A DNA stretch of 64,000 nucleotides from Sphingomonas sp. IC081 (GCF_006874585.1 NZ_CP029761.1:1-64000), one strand, 5' to 3'; positions 44,679 through 54,038 are shown, numbered from the stretch's first letter. Made by a program: numbers and translations. Notes: generated by a model from the sequence alone, not told the origin.

Positions 44679-45191
44679 ATGTCAATGCGATCCGATACTT
44701 GCATGAAGCGCAGCCGTTTCGGCGGCGGTGAGCCGGGCCTGGTGGTCGCGGCACTGGCGTTCTGCCTGCTCCTGGGGGCATGTCACGACCGCAGCGGCGC
44801 CAACGCGGTCCCCGGGGATGCCGACGATCACCGCCCATGGAATGGCATTGCAGCGGGCGAGGGGGTGCGAATCGCCGGAACCGAACCGTTCTGGAGCGCG
44901 GAGATTCGCGGCGAGGTGCTGACCTACCGCACGCCCGAACGCCCCGATGGCGAACAGGGCCGCGTCTCGCGCTTTGCCGGACGCGGCGGGCTATCCTACA
45001 GCGGGGAGTTCAAGGGCGGCGCAGGCGGGCGACCGGCGCGCACGTTCACGCTGGCAATCGGGCCGGGGCCGTGCAGCGACGGCATGTCGGGCAAGCGTTA
45101 CCCGTTCAGCGCGATGCTCAAGATCGATGATGACGTGCGCAAGGGCTGCGCGTCGAGTGACCGCGCGCCCATTGCCGGCGCTGCTTCCTAG
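44679..45191 (+). CDS. Lipoprotein with GTEPFW domain, hypothetical
   Basis: A 170-residue lipoprotein (or 162 if it starts at the ATG at 44703). The signal peptide ends in lipobox LLGAC. The mature part has IAGTEPFWSAEIRGEVLTY, resembling COG3650-type predicted envelope proteins, and CSDGMSGKRYPFSAML with a cysteine. Function unknown. The 3' end meets the end of a small reverse gene at 45188. Confidence 0.65.
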   Translation: MSMRSDTCMKRSRFGGGEPGLVVAALAFCLLLGACHDRSGANAVPGDADDHRPWNGIAAGEGVRIAGTEPFWSAEIRGEVLTYRTPERPDGEQGRVSRFAGRGGLSYSGEFKGGAGGRPARTFTLAIGPGPCSDGMSGKRYPFSAMLKIDDDVRKGCASSDRAPIAGAAS

Positions 45192-45463
45192 GGAGCAAGC
45201 TCGATCCGGGCGCTCGCGCCTCGGTCCCCGGGGGCGCTCGGGGGCTGGGGAGTTAGTGACGTCCCCGTCGAGGCGAGCGCCCTTTGCGCAGGCTGGTGTG
45301 AAATCGCGGCGGTGCGGCGCACGTGTGCCGGAGCAGGCCGATCGGAGTGGGCCGAAGCCGAATCGGTTCCGGCGGGCAAAACGGCGCCGGTCAGCGCGCC
45401 TAGCGTGATGGCGCCTGCCGCAGCGACAACGGCGCCGGCGGTCAGTGATGTACGGTGTGCCAA
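45188..45463 (-). CDS. Small exported protein with TTG start, hypothetical
   Basis: Reading from the TTG at 45461-45463 gives 91 residues beginning (M)AHRTSLTAGAVVAAAGA and continuing with a clear signal peptide. The rest is Ser/Ala/Pro-rich and low in structure. An AGAGGA site lies eight bases upstream of the TTG, which is the main support. No family recognised. It converges on the 44679 lipoprotein gene with a 4-bp overlap of ends. Confidence 0.45.
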   Translation of the reverse strand: MAHRTSLTAGAVVAAAGAITLGALTGAVLPAGTDSASAHSDRPAPAHVRRTAAISHQPAQRALASTGTSLTPQPPSAPGDRGASARIELAP

Positions 45464-45585
45464 GGGCGGTCCTCTGTTCTCCCTCCTCCGCCGACACAAC
45501 GCCCGGGGCAACTGGTCGTTCCCGGGTGAGCCGGGCCTGGCGCCGTTCCCGGTGCCAGACCTTACGCTCCATTTTTCGGTGGGCC

Positions 45586-46014
45586 TCAGCCTTCCAGCGA
45601 CTTTTCCAGCGTGATCTCGCAGTCCAGCAGCTTGGAGATCGGACAGTTCTGCTCGGCCTCCTCGGCGATCCGCGCGAAGTCTTCCGCCGAAATGCCGGGG
45701 ATCGCGCCCTTGAGCACCAGCGCCGACCGGGTGACGGCAAAGCCGCCATCGGCCTGATCGAGCGTTACCGTGCACTGGGTGTCCAGCGTGCCTTCGGAAA
45801 AGCCCGCCTTGGCGAGGCCGAAGCTGGTTGCCATCGTGAAGCAGGCGGCATGGGCGGCGGCGATGAGTTCCTCGGGATTGGTGCCGGGCTTGCCTTCGAA
45901 GCGTGTGCCGAAGCCGTAGGGCTGGTCCGACAGCACGCCAGAGCGGGTGGTGATCGAACCCTTGCCGTCCTTGCCGAGTCCTTCGTAGCGGGCGGAGGCG
46001 GAATTGGTGGTCAT
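45586..46014 (-). CDS. OsmC-family peroxiredoxin
   Basis: A 142-residue OsmC/Ohr-fold protein that reduces organic hydroperoxides with paired cysteines. The first cysteine is in AAHAACFTMA (about residue 60) and the second is in EEAEQNCPISKLL (about 125), as in OsmC. The ATG at 46012-46014 has AAAAGGA upstream; the frame opens 63 bp earlier. Confidence 0.93.
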   Translation of the reverse strand: MTTNSASARYEGLGKDGKGSITTRSGVLSDQPYGFGTRFEGKPGTNPEELIAAAHAACFTMATSFGLAKAGFSEGTLDTQCTVTLDQADGGFAVTRSALVLKGAIPGISAEDFARIAEEAEQNCPISKLLDCEITLEKSLEG

Positions 46015-46314
46015 CGCAAGGTCCTTTTGCTGCTGCGCCGAACGCTGGAACCGGCGCGGGTGGGAGAAAGCTCTCACGAAACGCGGCAGCTGTCATGACG
46101 GTGCCCGGCCGGACCGGTCGAGGATCGGCGGACAGGGCAGGTTTTGCGGCCGGCGGCGGGATGAGGAGAGGCGGTCACTGCTCCGAACGGATGACGCCGG
46201 AAGCGTCAGCCATGGCAAACAGCGCTTTGGAATTGTGCTGCCGGCTGATATGGTCGCCGCTCAGGACAAGGCGGCGCCGCACGAACGGTACCGCCACTGG
46301 AAGAGGATGATGTC
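46015..46314. other. Divergent intergenic region osmC-like / small exported gene
   Basis: 300 bp that should carry both promoters. I see no clear repeat, hairpin or open frame of note in it. Confidence 0.5.
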
Positions 46315-46704
46315 ATGAAGCGATTCCTGGCAGCATTGCAGGTGGGCCTCGTGGCCTTCGCGCTGGCGACAACCATGTCCGTCCAGGCGCGGGACCTGTC
46401 TGCCGCAGTGCCGCTGCCGGCCCTGTCCGAAGGGGCGGTCTCGGAGGTGTCCAATCCCGAAACGGCAATGACCGGCGCCTATCTCCTGCGCGATACCCTG
46501 GTTCCCCGAGCGGACGATCTCGCCCTCATCCAGCGCAAGCCCACGCTCTACCTGTCGAGCTTCAACGACGACATGGCGACCGTGGCCTATTCGCTGGAAG
46601 GGGGGCGGATCGTCTACCGGGTGGTTTCGGGTACCGTGGCGGGCGCCGCGCGTGATGCCATCGATCGGGCGCTTGCCCGCATGCAGCGCAGGGTGGCGCT
46701 CTAG
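46315..46704 (+). CDS. Exported hypothetical protein
   Basis: A 129-residue protein with signal peptide (MKRFLAALQVGLVAFALATTMSVQA). The mature part has TLYLSSFNDDMATVAYSLEGGRIVYRVVSG, then a basic helix. GAGGATGATGTC lies upstream of the ATG. No family recognised. Confidence 0.65.
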   Translation: MKRFLAALQVGLVAFALATTMSVQARDLSAAVPLPALSEGAVSEVSNPETAMTGAYLLRDTLVPRADDLALIQRKPTLYLSSFNDDMATVAYSLEGGRIVYRVVSGTVAGAARDAIDRALARMQRRVAL

Positions 46705-46760
46705 TTTGCAACTCGCGCACCCGGACAACCGGGGCGCCGAGCCGAGGCTTGGGGAGAAGG

Positions 46761-46794
46761 ACAAGGCGCGGCGGAGAAATCCGGCGCGCCTTGT
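46761..46794 (+). terminator. Hairpin after the 46315 gene
   Basis: ACAAGGCGCG (46761-46770) pairs perfectly with 46785-46794. No T-run. Likely terminator of the preceding gene. Confidence 0.5.
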
Positions 46795-46797
46795 GGC

Positions 46798-46849
46798 ATC
46801 AGGGCCTCCTATCAGAGCCTCCTATCAGAGCCTCGTATCAGGGCCTCGT
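46798..46849. repeat. 13-bp tandem repeat, four copies
   Basis: ATCAGGGCCTCCT-type unit repeated four times without gaps (46798, 46811, 46824, 46837), with one or two substitutions between copies. It fills part of the intergenic gap. No function seen. Confidence 0.85.
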
Positions 46850-46944
46850 TTCGGGGAGCGGCTGGGGGTAAGACGGCGTGTCATGCACAGGGCAGGTCGG
46901 CACGCTCTGGACCGGAATGCTGCTGTGCAGCATAAGCCTGCGCC

Positions 46945-47256
46945 ATGGAACTGGTTCACCAATATGAGCGGCTGATCAGCTGGATCGTCAGCCAATGTCC
47001 CTCTCCCGACAAGTTCGCGCATACTTATGCAGGGCTGTCCATCTGGTCGCTGGCGGCGATGATCATGCGCCGCAAGCTGAGTACGCCAGCGCCGTTCCTG
47101 GTGGTGGCCCTGGCGGAAGGCATCAACGAATATGTCGACCGTCTTGCCCACGGTTCGTGGAATTGGCCCGATACCCTGGGCGATATCGCGGCAACCCTGT
47201 TCTGGCCGCTGGCGATCATGCTGGCGCTGCGTTTGCGGCCCGCCATTCGCGGCTGA
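46945..47256 (+). CDS. Small membrane protein with VanZ-like pattern
   Basis: A 103-residue protein with about three helices. The pattern PDKFAHTYAGLSIW, then NEYVDRLAHGSWNWPDTLGDIAATLFWP, has a DKxxH motif in the first helix and E, D and D in the later segment, as in VanZ-like and related small membrane proteins. This is a resemblance only. Function unknown. Confidence 0.65.
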   Translation: MELVHQYERLISWIVSQCPSPDKFAHTYAGLSIWSLAAMIMRRKLSTPAPFLVVALAEGINEYVDRLAHGSWNWPDTLGDIAATLFWPLAIMLALRLRPAIRG

Positions 47257-47304
47257 GGGGCCTGCTTGCGGGTGGACAGCGGCGGCGGCTGTTCGGTCGG
47301 CGGA

Positions 47305-47778
47305 TCAGCGTTGCGCCGGAACGCCCGGCGTCTGCCCGGGGGCCCAGCCCGGAGCGGCAAGTTCGAAGCCGCCGAAGTGAAAACCGGGCGATACCACGCA
47401 GCTCACCAGGGCCCAGCCGCCGATCGGTTCACTGGCCTGCCAGTGGCCGGTCGGGACCAGCGCCTGTCCGGCCTCGCCTTCCAGGACCTGCGAACCCAGC
47501 ACGGTGCGCGTGACCGGGCCCCGATCGCCGGGGGCGGTCAGCAGCGCGACCGGGGCTCCGGCATGCCAGAACCACAGTTCGGCACCGTCTACCCGGTGCC
47601 AGTGCGAGCGCTGGTGCTCTTCCAGCAGGAAATAGATCGCCGTGGCCGTGGGGCGACCGCCTTTCCCTTCCGTTGCCGTTTCCGCCCGCCAGGTCTGGCG
47701 ATACCAGCCGCCTTCGGGGTGCGGTTCGAGGCCTAGCTGGGCGATGATCTGGGCGGGGATAGGAGCGGGATCGGACAT
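47305..47778 (-). CDS. Cupin family protein (DUF985)
   Basis: A 157-residue cupin of the DUF985 type: LEPHPEGGWYRQTWR at the N-terminus, HWHRVDGAELWFWHAG as the metal-ligand strand, VPTGHWQASEP, then CVVSPGFHFGGFEL. Cupins bind a metal through two histidines and a glutamate. Substrate unknown. Divergent from the sugar isomerase with a palindromic site between. Confidence 0.87.
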   Translation of the reverse strand: MSDPAPIPAQIIAQLGLEPHPEGGWYRQTWRAETATEGKGGRPTATAIYFLLEEHQRSHWHRVDGAELWFWHAGAPVALLTAPGDRGPVTRTVLGSQVLEGEAGQALVPTGHWQASEPIGGWALVSCVVSPGFHFGGFELAAPGWAPGQTPGVPAQR

Positions 47779-47828
47779 GCAATCCTTTCATGCGTGCATT
47801 GGCTCGCGGGGCGCGATATTGGGAAGCA

Positions 47829-47844
47829 TTGCAGTGCGCTGCAA
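47829..47844. promoter_or_regulatory. TTGCAG-N4-CTGCAA dyad between divergent genes
   Basis: A perfect 6-bp inverted repeat with a 4-bp spacer, 45 bp upstream of the forward isomerase gene and 51 bp upstream of the reverse cupin gene. It resembles TGC-rich operators, but spacing differs from the sites at 44421. Regulator unknown. Confidence 0.5.
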
Positions 47845-47888
47845 GGTTCACAAGTCTTACGGTCCATGAGGGACGAGAGGATCCGATA

Positions 47889-48689
47889 ATGCCCCATCCG
47901 CTCGGTATCGAGTCGCGCACGGTCGCCGGAATGGGACCGGTCGAGCATATCCGGCTGGCTGCCGAACTGGGCTGCACGCGGGTCTCGCTGGGGCTGGCGC
48001 AGGATGCCGGCAGCAACACGGGCTATCCCGCATGGTCGCTGCGCGAGGATGCGGCTTTGCGGCGCGCGGTCAGGGCGGCGCTGGCCGAAACCGGGATCTG
48101 CATCAAGGTGGGCGAGGGCGTGGCCGCCTCTGATCTGGTCTCCCCCGCCCAGCGTGCGGGGGACTTCGATCTGTTCGCGGAGATCGGCGCCAAGCGTATC
48201 TCGGCGCACGACAACGGGCTCGAACGCGCGCGCGCGCGTGACCAGTTGGGCGAACTGGCCACCATGGCGCAGGAGCGCGGCATGGACCTGTCGATCATCT
48301 TCGCCCCGGTGCTGACGATCCGCAGCCTGCCCGAAGCGCTCGAACTCGTGCACGAGATCGGCGAGGACAAGGTCAGCCTGACGATTGACGCGCTGCACTT
48401 CTTCCGCACCGGCGGGACGGTGCGCCAGATCGCCGAGCTGGACGCCGCGCTGGTCGGTCATGCCCGCATCTGCGACGGGGCGCTTTCCGGCAATGCCGAA
48501 GGCGATTCGCGCAGCCCGCGCCTGATCCCCGGCGAGGGCGACTTGCCCTTGCGCGAATTCGTCGACGCCTTGCCGCGCGGCAAGACGCTGGGCATCGACG
48601 TGACGCTGCCGCAAGCCGCGCTCGGGTTCGAGGCGGCAAAGGACTATGTGGGCGAAGTGGTGGCGCGCACGCGGGCACTGCTGGCCTGA
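47889..48689 (+). CDS. Sugar phosphate isomerase/epimerase family protein
   Basis: A 266-residue xylose-isomerase-like TIM barrel: MPHPLGIESRTVAGMGPVEHIRLAAELGC at the N-terminus, IGAKRISAHDNG and LTIDALHFFRTGG carrying likely metal-binding residues. The ATG at 47889 follows AGAGGA. It may isomerise or epimerise a sugar or inositol derivative; the substrate is unknown. Confidence 0.85.
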   Translation: MPHPLGIESRTVAGMGPVEHIRLAAELGCTRVSLGLAQDAGSNTGYPAWSLREDAALRRAVRAALAETGICIKVGEGVAASDLVSPAQRAGDFDLFAEIGAKRISAHDNGLERARARDQLGELATMAQERGMDLSIIFAPVLTIRSLPEALELVHEIGEDKVSLTIDALHFFRTGGTVRQIAELDAALVGHARICDGALSGNAEGDSRSPRLIPGEGDLPLREFVDALPRGKTLGIDVTLPQAALGFEAAKDYVGEVVARTRALLA

Positions 48690-48695
48690 GAATTT

Positions 48696-48836
48696 GTTTG
48701 AAAAATGCCCGGAAGGCCATTTTGGGCGCGGCACCGGCCCTCTACCCCATCCTGCCACCCGCGAGTATGCCCTGTTGGGAGGCAAGGGTGAGGGAGAGGG
48801 GCGGTGCCGCAAAATTCGCCTCCGGCGAATCTTCAA
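48696..48836. repeat. Three-hairpin intergenic element, copy 3 (inverse orientation)
   Basis: Matches the complement of the 4855-4986 element through all three stems: GTTTGAAAAATGCCC, then a long stem starting GCGGCACC and ending GGTGCCGC, then AAATTCGCC/GGCGAATCTTCAA. The long stem keeps its ends while its middle differs in both arms. The last bases hold the stop codon of the GMC gene (48833-48835). Confidence 0.7.
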
Positions 48837-50428
48837 GCGGCCTGGTGTTTTGCGTCTTCCAGCAGCATCTCGGCGCCCTTTTCGGCGATCATCATCGTCG
48901 GCGCATTGGTGTTGCCCGAGGTAATCGTCGGCATCACCGAAGCGTCGATCACCCGCAGGCCGTCGACGCCCCGCACCTTGAGGCGCGGGTCGACGACACG
49001 GCCCATCGCCGCGGTGCCGACCGGATGGAAAATCGTGGTGCCGATCATGCCCGCGGCTTGACGCAGGTCTTCCTCGCTCTGGAAGCCGATGCCGGGGCGC
49101 AGCTCTTCGGGCGTGAAGCGGGCCAGCGCCGGCCGGGTGACGATCGCGCGGGTCAGGCGGATTGCCTGGGCGGCGACACGCAGGTCCTCTTCGGTCGAGA
49201 GGTAGTTGGGGCGGATCTGCGGGTCCAGCGCCGGGTCGGGGCCGGCGATATGGGTCGAGCCCCGGCTTTCCGGCCGCAGGTTGCAGACGCTGGCGGTAAA
49301 GGCGGGGAACGGATCGAGCGCGCCGCCGAAGGCCTCGAGGCTGAGCGGCTGGACGTGGTATTCGAGGTTGGGCGTCGCATAGTGCGGGTCGCTGCGGGTG
49401 AAGACCCCGAGCTGGCTCGGCGCCATCGCCATCGGCCCGCTGCGGCGGAGCGCATATTCGAGCCCGATCAGTGCCTTGCCGAATAGCGTCGCGGCCCGCT
49501 GGTTGAGCGTGGACACGCCGCTGACACGCCAGGCGCAGCGCAGCTGCAGGTGGTCCTGCAGGTTGCCGCCGACTTCGGGCCGGTCGAGCAGGGGCACGAT
49601 ACCCATGGCGGACAGCCGCGCCGCATCGCCAAGGCCGCTGCGCTCGAGAATCGCCGGCGAGCCGATCGCGCCTGCCGCCAGCACCACTTCGCCGCGGGAC
49701 CGCGCCGAGCGGATGGCGCCGCCCAGGGTATAGTCCACCGCGACCGCGCGGCCGTGCTCGAACACCACCCGGTCGACCAGCGCGCCGGTCTCGACCTTTA
49801 GATTGGCACGGCTGCGTACCGGCTTCAGGAAGGCGTCCGCCGCGCTCCAGCGCCAGCCGCTTCGCTGGGTGACCTCGAAGAACCCCGCGCCGTTGTTGTC
49901 GCCGGTGTTGAAATCCTCGCTCGCCGGAATGCCCTGTTCGAGACAGGCGGCACGGAAAGCCTCGAGAATGTCCCAGCGCAGCCGCTGCCGTTCGACCCGG
50001 ATCTCGCCGCCGCTGCCGTGGAAGGGGCCGGTGCCCTCGAAGTGGTCCTCCGCGCGCTTGAACAGCGGCAGCACGTGGTCCCAGCCCCAGCCGGGATTGC
50101 CCGCCTGCCGCCACCCTTCGTAGTCGGCCGCCTGACCGCGCATGTAGATCATGCCGTTGATCGACGAGCAGCCGCCCAGCACCCGCCCGCGAGGATACCT
50201 GAGCGCGCGGTCGCCGAGATTGCGTTCGGCCTGCGTCGTATAACACCAGTCGGTGCGCGGATTGCCGATGCAGTGGAGGTAGCCGACCGGGACCTTGATC
50301 CAGATGTAATTGTCCTGCCCGCCGGCTTCGAGCAGCAGGACCCGGTTGTTCGGGTCGGCGCTGAGGCGGTTGGCCAGCACGCAGCCGGCACTGCCGCCGC
50401 CCACGACGATGTAGTCGAACTCTCCCAT
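48833..50428 (-). CDS. GMC-family oxidoreductase (choline dehydrogenase-like)
   Basis: A 531-residue FAD enzyme: dinucleotide-binding motif DYIVVGGGSAGCVLANRLS at the N-terminus, RGRVLGGCSSINGMIYMRG, and the C-terminal HPVGTAAMG and TNAPTMMIAEK segments with the active-site His/Asn. GMC enzymes oxidise alcohols; the substrate is not clear and choline is only one option. The ATG at 50428 is preferred to a TTG six bases upstream. Its stop codon lies in a repeat. Confidence 0.92.
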   Translation of the reverse strand: MGEFDYIVVGGGSAGCVLANRLSADPNNRVLLLEAGGQDNYIWIKVPVGYLHCIGNPRTDWCYTTQAERNLGDRALRYPRGRVLGGCSSINGMIYMRGQAADYEGWRQAGNPGWGWDHVLPLFKRAEDHFEGTGPFHGSGGEIRVERQRLRWDILEAFRAACLEQGIPASEDFNTGDNNGAGFFEVTQRSGWRWSAADAFLKPVRSRANLKVETGALVDRVVFEHGRAVAVDYTLGGAIRSARSRGEVVLAAGAIGSPAILERSGLGDAARLSAMGIVPLLDRPEVGGNLQDHLQLRCAWRVSGVSTLNQRAATLFGKALIGLEYALRRSGPMAMAPSQLGVFTRSDPHYATPNLEYHVQPLSLEAFGGALDPFPAFTASVCNLRPESRGSTHIAGPDPALDPQIRPNYLSTEEDLRVAAQAIRLTRAIVTRPALARFTPEELRPGIGFQSEEDLRQAAGMIGTTIFHPVGTAAMGRVVDPRLKVRGVDGLRVIDASVMPTITSGNTNAPTMMIAEKGAEMLLEDAKHQAA

Positions 50429-50654
50429 GCCCAAGGGCTAGGCCGCGCCTGCCGGGCGATCAAGCCAGGCCGCGAAACCCGCCGGGGCGATGCACATTGG
50501 GTGCCATTTGGTTCCAGGCTTACATTATTTTAATCGGCCGCCCTCTTGCCCTGTGCGCTCAGAGTTTTAACCAGTGATCAAGGGAGTGTACCTATAGGTC
50601 GATCCGCAAGGGATGGCCGGGGTAAACGGTCTCGAACAGAATTTGTCCTAGGGG
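50429..50654. other. Divergent intergenic region, GMC gene side
   Basis: With the following 270 bp, this makes about 490 bp without a convincing gene between the GMC oxidoreductase and the M19 dipeptidase. It has AT-rich blocks at 50520-50540 (TTACATTATTTTAATC) that may carry the GMC promoter. No domain-bearing open frame. Confidence 0.45.
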
Positions 50655-50675
50655 ATGGCGAGAATTCGCCATTTT
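50655..50675 (+). terminator. Short hairpin with T-run
   Basis: ATGGCGA-GAAT-TCGCCAT followed by TTT, midway between the divergent genes, and directly ahead of the larger hairpin at 50680. May close a short transcript or be part of it. Confidence 0.3.
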
Positions 50676-50679
50676 ACCG

Positions 50680-50792
50680 GGAGCCGTCGGTGCTTGGTCC
50701 GTGTGGTCGTCGGGGGGCGATCCGCGCTGGATAAGGTAGAACGAGAACGGGAGGTCGCGCCCGCCTCGCGCCTTCGCCGACGGCTCCTTTTT
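50680..50792 (+). ncRNA. Candidate structured RNA ending in T-run
   Basis: GGAGCCGTCGG (50680-50690) is the exact complement of CCGACGGCTCC (50777-50787), which is followed by TTTTT. The closed structure is about 108 nt. It lies in the gap upstream of the dipeptidase gene, in the same direction. It could be a small RNA with its terminator or a leader. This is inference from the structure alone. Confidence 0.3.
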
Positions 50793-50920
50793 CCTCCTGC
50801 GGCGGATTTCCCAACCCGATCATATATTTTTCGCGTTGCTGCACTTGCACAAATGGCCTGCCTGTCGTTTTCTTCCGCCCGGCCCGCAAGGTTTGGGCAG
50901 TGAGGTCGCAACAGGGGGCA

Positions 50921-52204
50921 ATGATGGCAAAGTACCGGAACCTTCGGCTGGCGGGCGTTAGCCTGGCTTTGGCCGCGACGATGTCCGCTCCTGCGGCTCT
51001 TGCCGCGCAGACCCCCGAACAGGTTGCCGAGGCTGCATTGCGTGCCGCGCCGGTATGGGACGGGCACAACGACGTCCCCGAACAATTGCGCGAACGTCGC
51101 AAGGACGTGCTGGCGGGTTTCGACTTTCGTGACACCACCAGGACCGCCGATCCCGCGAAGGACGAGCAGGCCATGCACACCGACCTTGCGCGGCTGCGCA
51201 AGGGCCATGTCGGCGCGCAGTTCTGGTCGGTCTACGTCTCGGCGGCGCTCGACGACCAGCATGCGGTGCAGGCGACGCTGGAGCAGATCGACGTGACCCG
51301 GCGGCTGGTCGCAGCCTATCCCGGCGACATGCAACTCGCCACCAGCGCTGCCGATGTCGAGAAGGCGATGAAAGCGGGGAGGATCGCTTCGCTCATCGGC
51401 ATGGAGGGCGGCCATTCGATCGGCGGTTCGCTGGGGGTGCTGCGCCAGATGTATGCGCTCGGCGCGCGCTACATGACGCTGACCCACTTCAAGAACACCC
51501 CCTGGGCGGACAGCGCCACCGACAAGCCCGAGCACGATGGCCTCACCGATTTCGGCCGTGACGTGGTACGCGAGATGCAGCGCATCGGCATGCTGGTAGA
51601 CCTCAGCCACACCAGCGAGGCGACCATGATGGACACGCTGGCCGTGGCCAAGGCGCCGGTGATCTTCAGCCATTCGAATGCACGCGCGATCAACCACCAT
51701 ACCCGCAATGCCTCGGATACCGTGCTCAAGGCGCTGGCCGCGAACGGGGGCATCATCATGGTCAACGTGTTCCCGACGTACGTGGTCGAGGAGACGCGCC
51801 AGTGGAACGCCGCGCGGGCCGGCGAGAAGGCACGGCTCGACGCGCTTTACATCGGCGAGCCCGAGGCGGCGGCGAAGGGGCTGAAGGACTGGGAGGCCGC
51901 GCATCCGATGCCGCGCGGCTCGATCAAGGACGTGGCCGACAACATCGACCATATCGTGGCCGTGTCAGGGATCGACCATGTCGGCCTCGGCGGCGATTTC
52001 GACGGGGTGGGAACGACGGTCGTCGGCATGGAGGATGTCTCGACCTATCCGGCGCTGTTCGCCGAACTGGCGCGGCGCGGCCATTCGCAGGCCGATCTCG
52101 AAAAGATCGCCAGCGGCAACATGCTGCGGGTGATGAAAGCGGCCGAAGCTTATGCGGCGGCGCACCGGGCAGACCCGCCGATCGAATCGCCGACCGCCTT
52201 CTGA
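50921..52204 (+). CDS. Exported M19-family (renal) dipeptidase
   Basis: Zinc dipeptidase acting in the periplasm. The 427-residue product has a signal peptide (about residues 1-27, ending ALAAQ), the metal motif VWDGHNDVPEQL, the glutamate in GMEGGHSIGG, and metal histidines in LVDLSHTSEATM and FSHSNARA. AGGGGGCA lies just upstream of the ATG. Substrate is likely dipeptides; D-amino-acid forms are possible in this family. Confidence 0.93.
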   Translation: MMAKYRNLRLAGVSLALAATMSAPAALAAQTPEQVAEAALRAAPVWDGHNDVPEQLRERRKDVLAGFDFRDTTRTADPAKDEQAMHTDLARLRKGHVGAQFWSVYVSAALDDQHAVQATLEQIDVTRRLVAAYPGDMQLATSAADVEKAMKAGRIASLIGMEGGHSIGGSLGVLRQMYALGARYMTLTHFKNTPWADSATDKPEHDGLTDFGRDVVREMQRIGMLVDLSHTSEATMMDTLAVAKAPVIFSHSNARAINHHTRNASDTVLKALAANGGIIMVNVFPTYVVEETRQWNAARAGEKARLDALYIGEPEAAAKGLKDWEAAHPMPRGSIKDVADNIDHIVAVSGIDHVGLGGDFDGVGTTVVGMEDVSTYPALFAELARRGHSQADLEKIASGNMLRVMKAAEAYAAAHRADPPIESPTAF

Positions 52205-52217
52205 ATGCCGCTTTGCC

Positions 52218-52424
52218 TCAGCTGCCGAGGGCGTGTTCCTCGGCCGTGACCGGATCACCCTGGCGCGGCTGCTCGTGGATCGCGCGGGTGATCCAGATCG
52301 CCGACATCGCCAGCACCGCCAGCAGCAGGCCGAAGATCAGCATCCAGCGCACGACATGCGGGGTGCTGCCCGAGCGTGCTTCATCGTCATCGAGGTGAAC
52401 TTCGTCGCCAACGCGTTGCATCAT
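52218..52424 (-). CDS. Small single-helix membrane protein, hypothetical
   Basis: A 68-residue product. It begins MMQRVGDEVHLDDDEARSG (acidic N-terminus), then one membrane helix RWMLIFGLLLAVLAMSAIWI. GGGAGAGCC precedes the ATG at 52422-52424. No family recognised. The frame is open further upstream but without a good site. Confidence 0.6.
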   Translation of the reverse strand: MMQRVGDEVHLDDDEARSGSTPHVVRWMLIFGLLLAVLAMSAIWITRAIHEQPRQGDPVTAEEHALGS

Positions 52425-52583
52425 GGCTCTCCCGAAGGCCGGCGGACCGACGAGGGGCCGCGCTTCGCGCATGCAGGGATGGCCACCGGGCCTCGCTGCA
52501 TCACGGGCCAATCCGGGAACGCCACAGGCCGCCAGCCGGTTCCCGGCTTCTCGGCGCCTTTTCCGACCGGATGAAATCACCGT

Positions 52584-53045
52584 CTAGCCGGGTAGCGGCG
52601 CGGGCATGGCGAGCACGTCCAGCGTGCGCGCGTCGCGCTGGCCCCCGCAGAAGGCATCCAGCGCGCGGGAGTAGCGATCGCCGCCGCCCGCCGCCTCGAA
52701 CAGGGTCATTGAGGAGCGGAACTTCATCGCGTCCACCTCGCCCAGGATCGCGCCTGCGCTGCGCTCTGCAGCCCAGCCGAGCATCACGTCGGTACACTCG
52801 TCCAGCCGGGCACCGAGCAGCAGGTGGGCCAGATAGGCATGGGCCTCGGGCAGTCCGGTGATGGCATAGCGGCGGGCGTTTTCGCTCTGTCCGAGCCCGA
52901 TGATCTGGGGGAAGACGAACCACATCCAGTGGCTGGACTTCTCGCCGCGCTCGAGTTCGGCAAGGGCACCTGCATAAGTGGAGGCTTGGGCCGCGATGTA
53001 GCGGTCGAGATCGACCGTCGCCAGGGCCGGGCAGGGAATTTCCAT
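52584..53045 (-). CDS. DUF1810-family protein
   Basis: A 153-residue protein of the DUF1810 family: LDRYIAAQASTYAGALAEL, the signature SSHWMWFVFPQIIGLG, and MKFRSSMTLFEAAGG. Function is not established. The ATG at 53043-53045 follows GGGAG. Separated from dapD upstream by a strong terminator. Confidence 0.9.
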   Translation of the reverse strand: MEIPCPALATVDLDRYIAAQASTYAGALAELERGEKSSHWMWFVFPQIIGLGQSENARRYAITGLPEAHAYLAHLLLGARLDECTDVMLGWAAERSAGAILGEVDAMKFRSSMTLFEAAGGGDRYSRALDAFCGGQRDARTLDVLAMPAPLPG

Positions 53046-53141
53046 GTCGCTGCTCCCGCAATGCCAATGGTTTTCACCAGTGGCGTTCCGGGGGGAAACG
53101 CGCCGGGGCCGCCTCGCGTTCCGTGTCGGGGCAGGGGAAAA

Positions 53142-53179
53142 GGAAAAGGGCCGGATGCGTCGGCATCCGGCCCTTTTCC
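53142..53179 (-). terminator. Strong terminator after dapD
   Basis: A perfect 17-bp stem (53142-53158 with 53163-53179) around a four-base loop, followed on the minus strand by T- and C-runs. It is 23 bp beyond the dapD stop. Confidence 0.85.
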
Positions 53180-53201
53180 GCATCGTGTACTGGCGGCGGG
53201 A

Positions 53202-54038
<837 letters not shown>

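Noticed and set aside
47733..50246. An 837-residue minus-strand open frame
   Set aside because: It crosses two real genes, a repeat and an intergenic gap out of frame. No domain seen.
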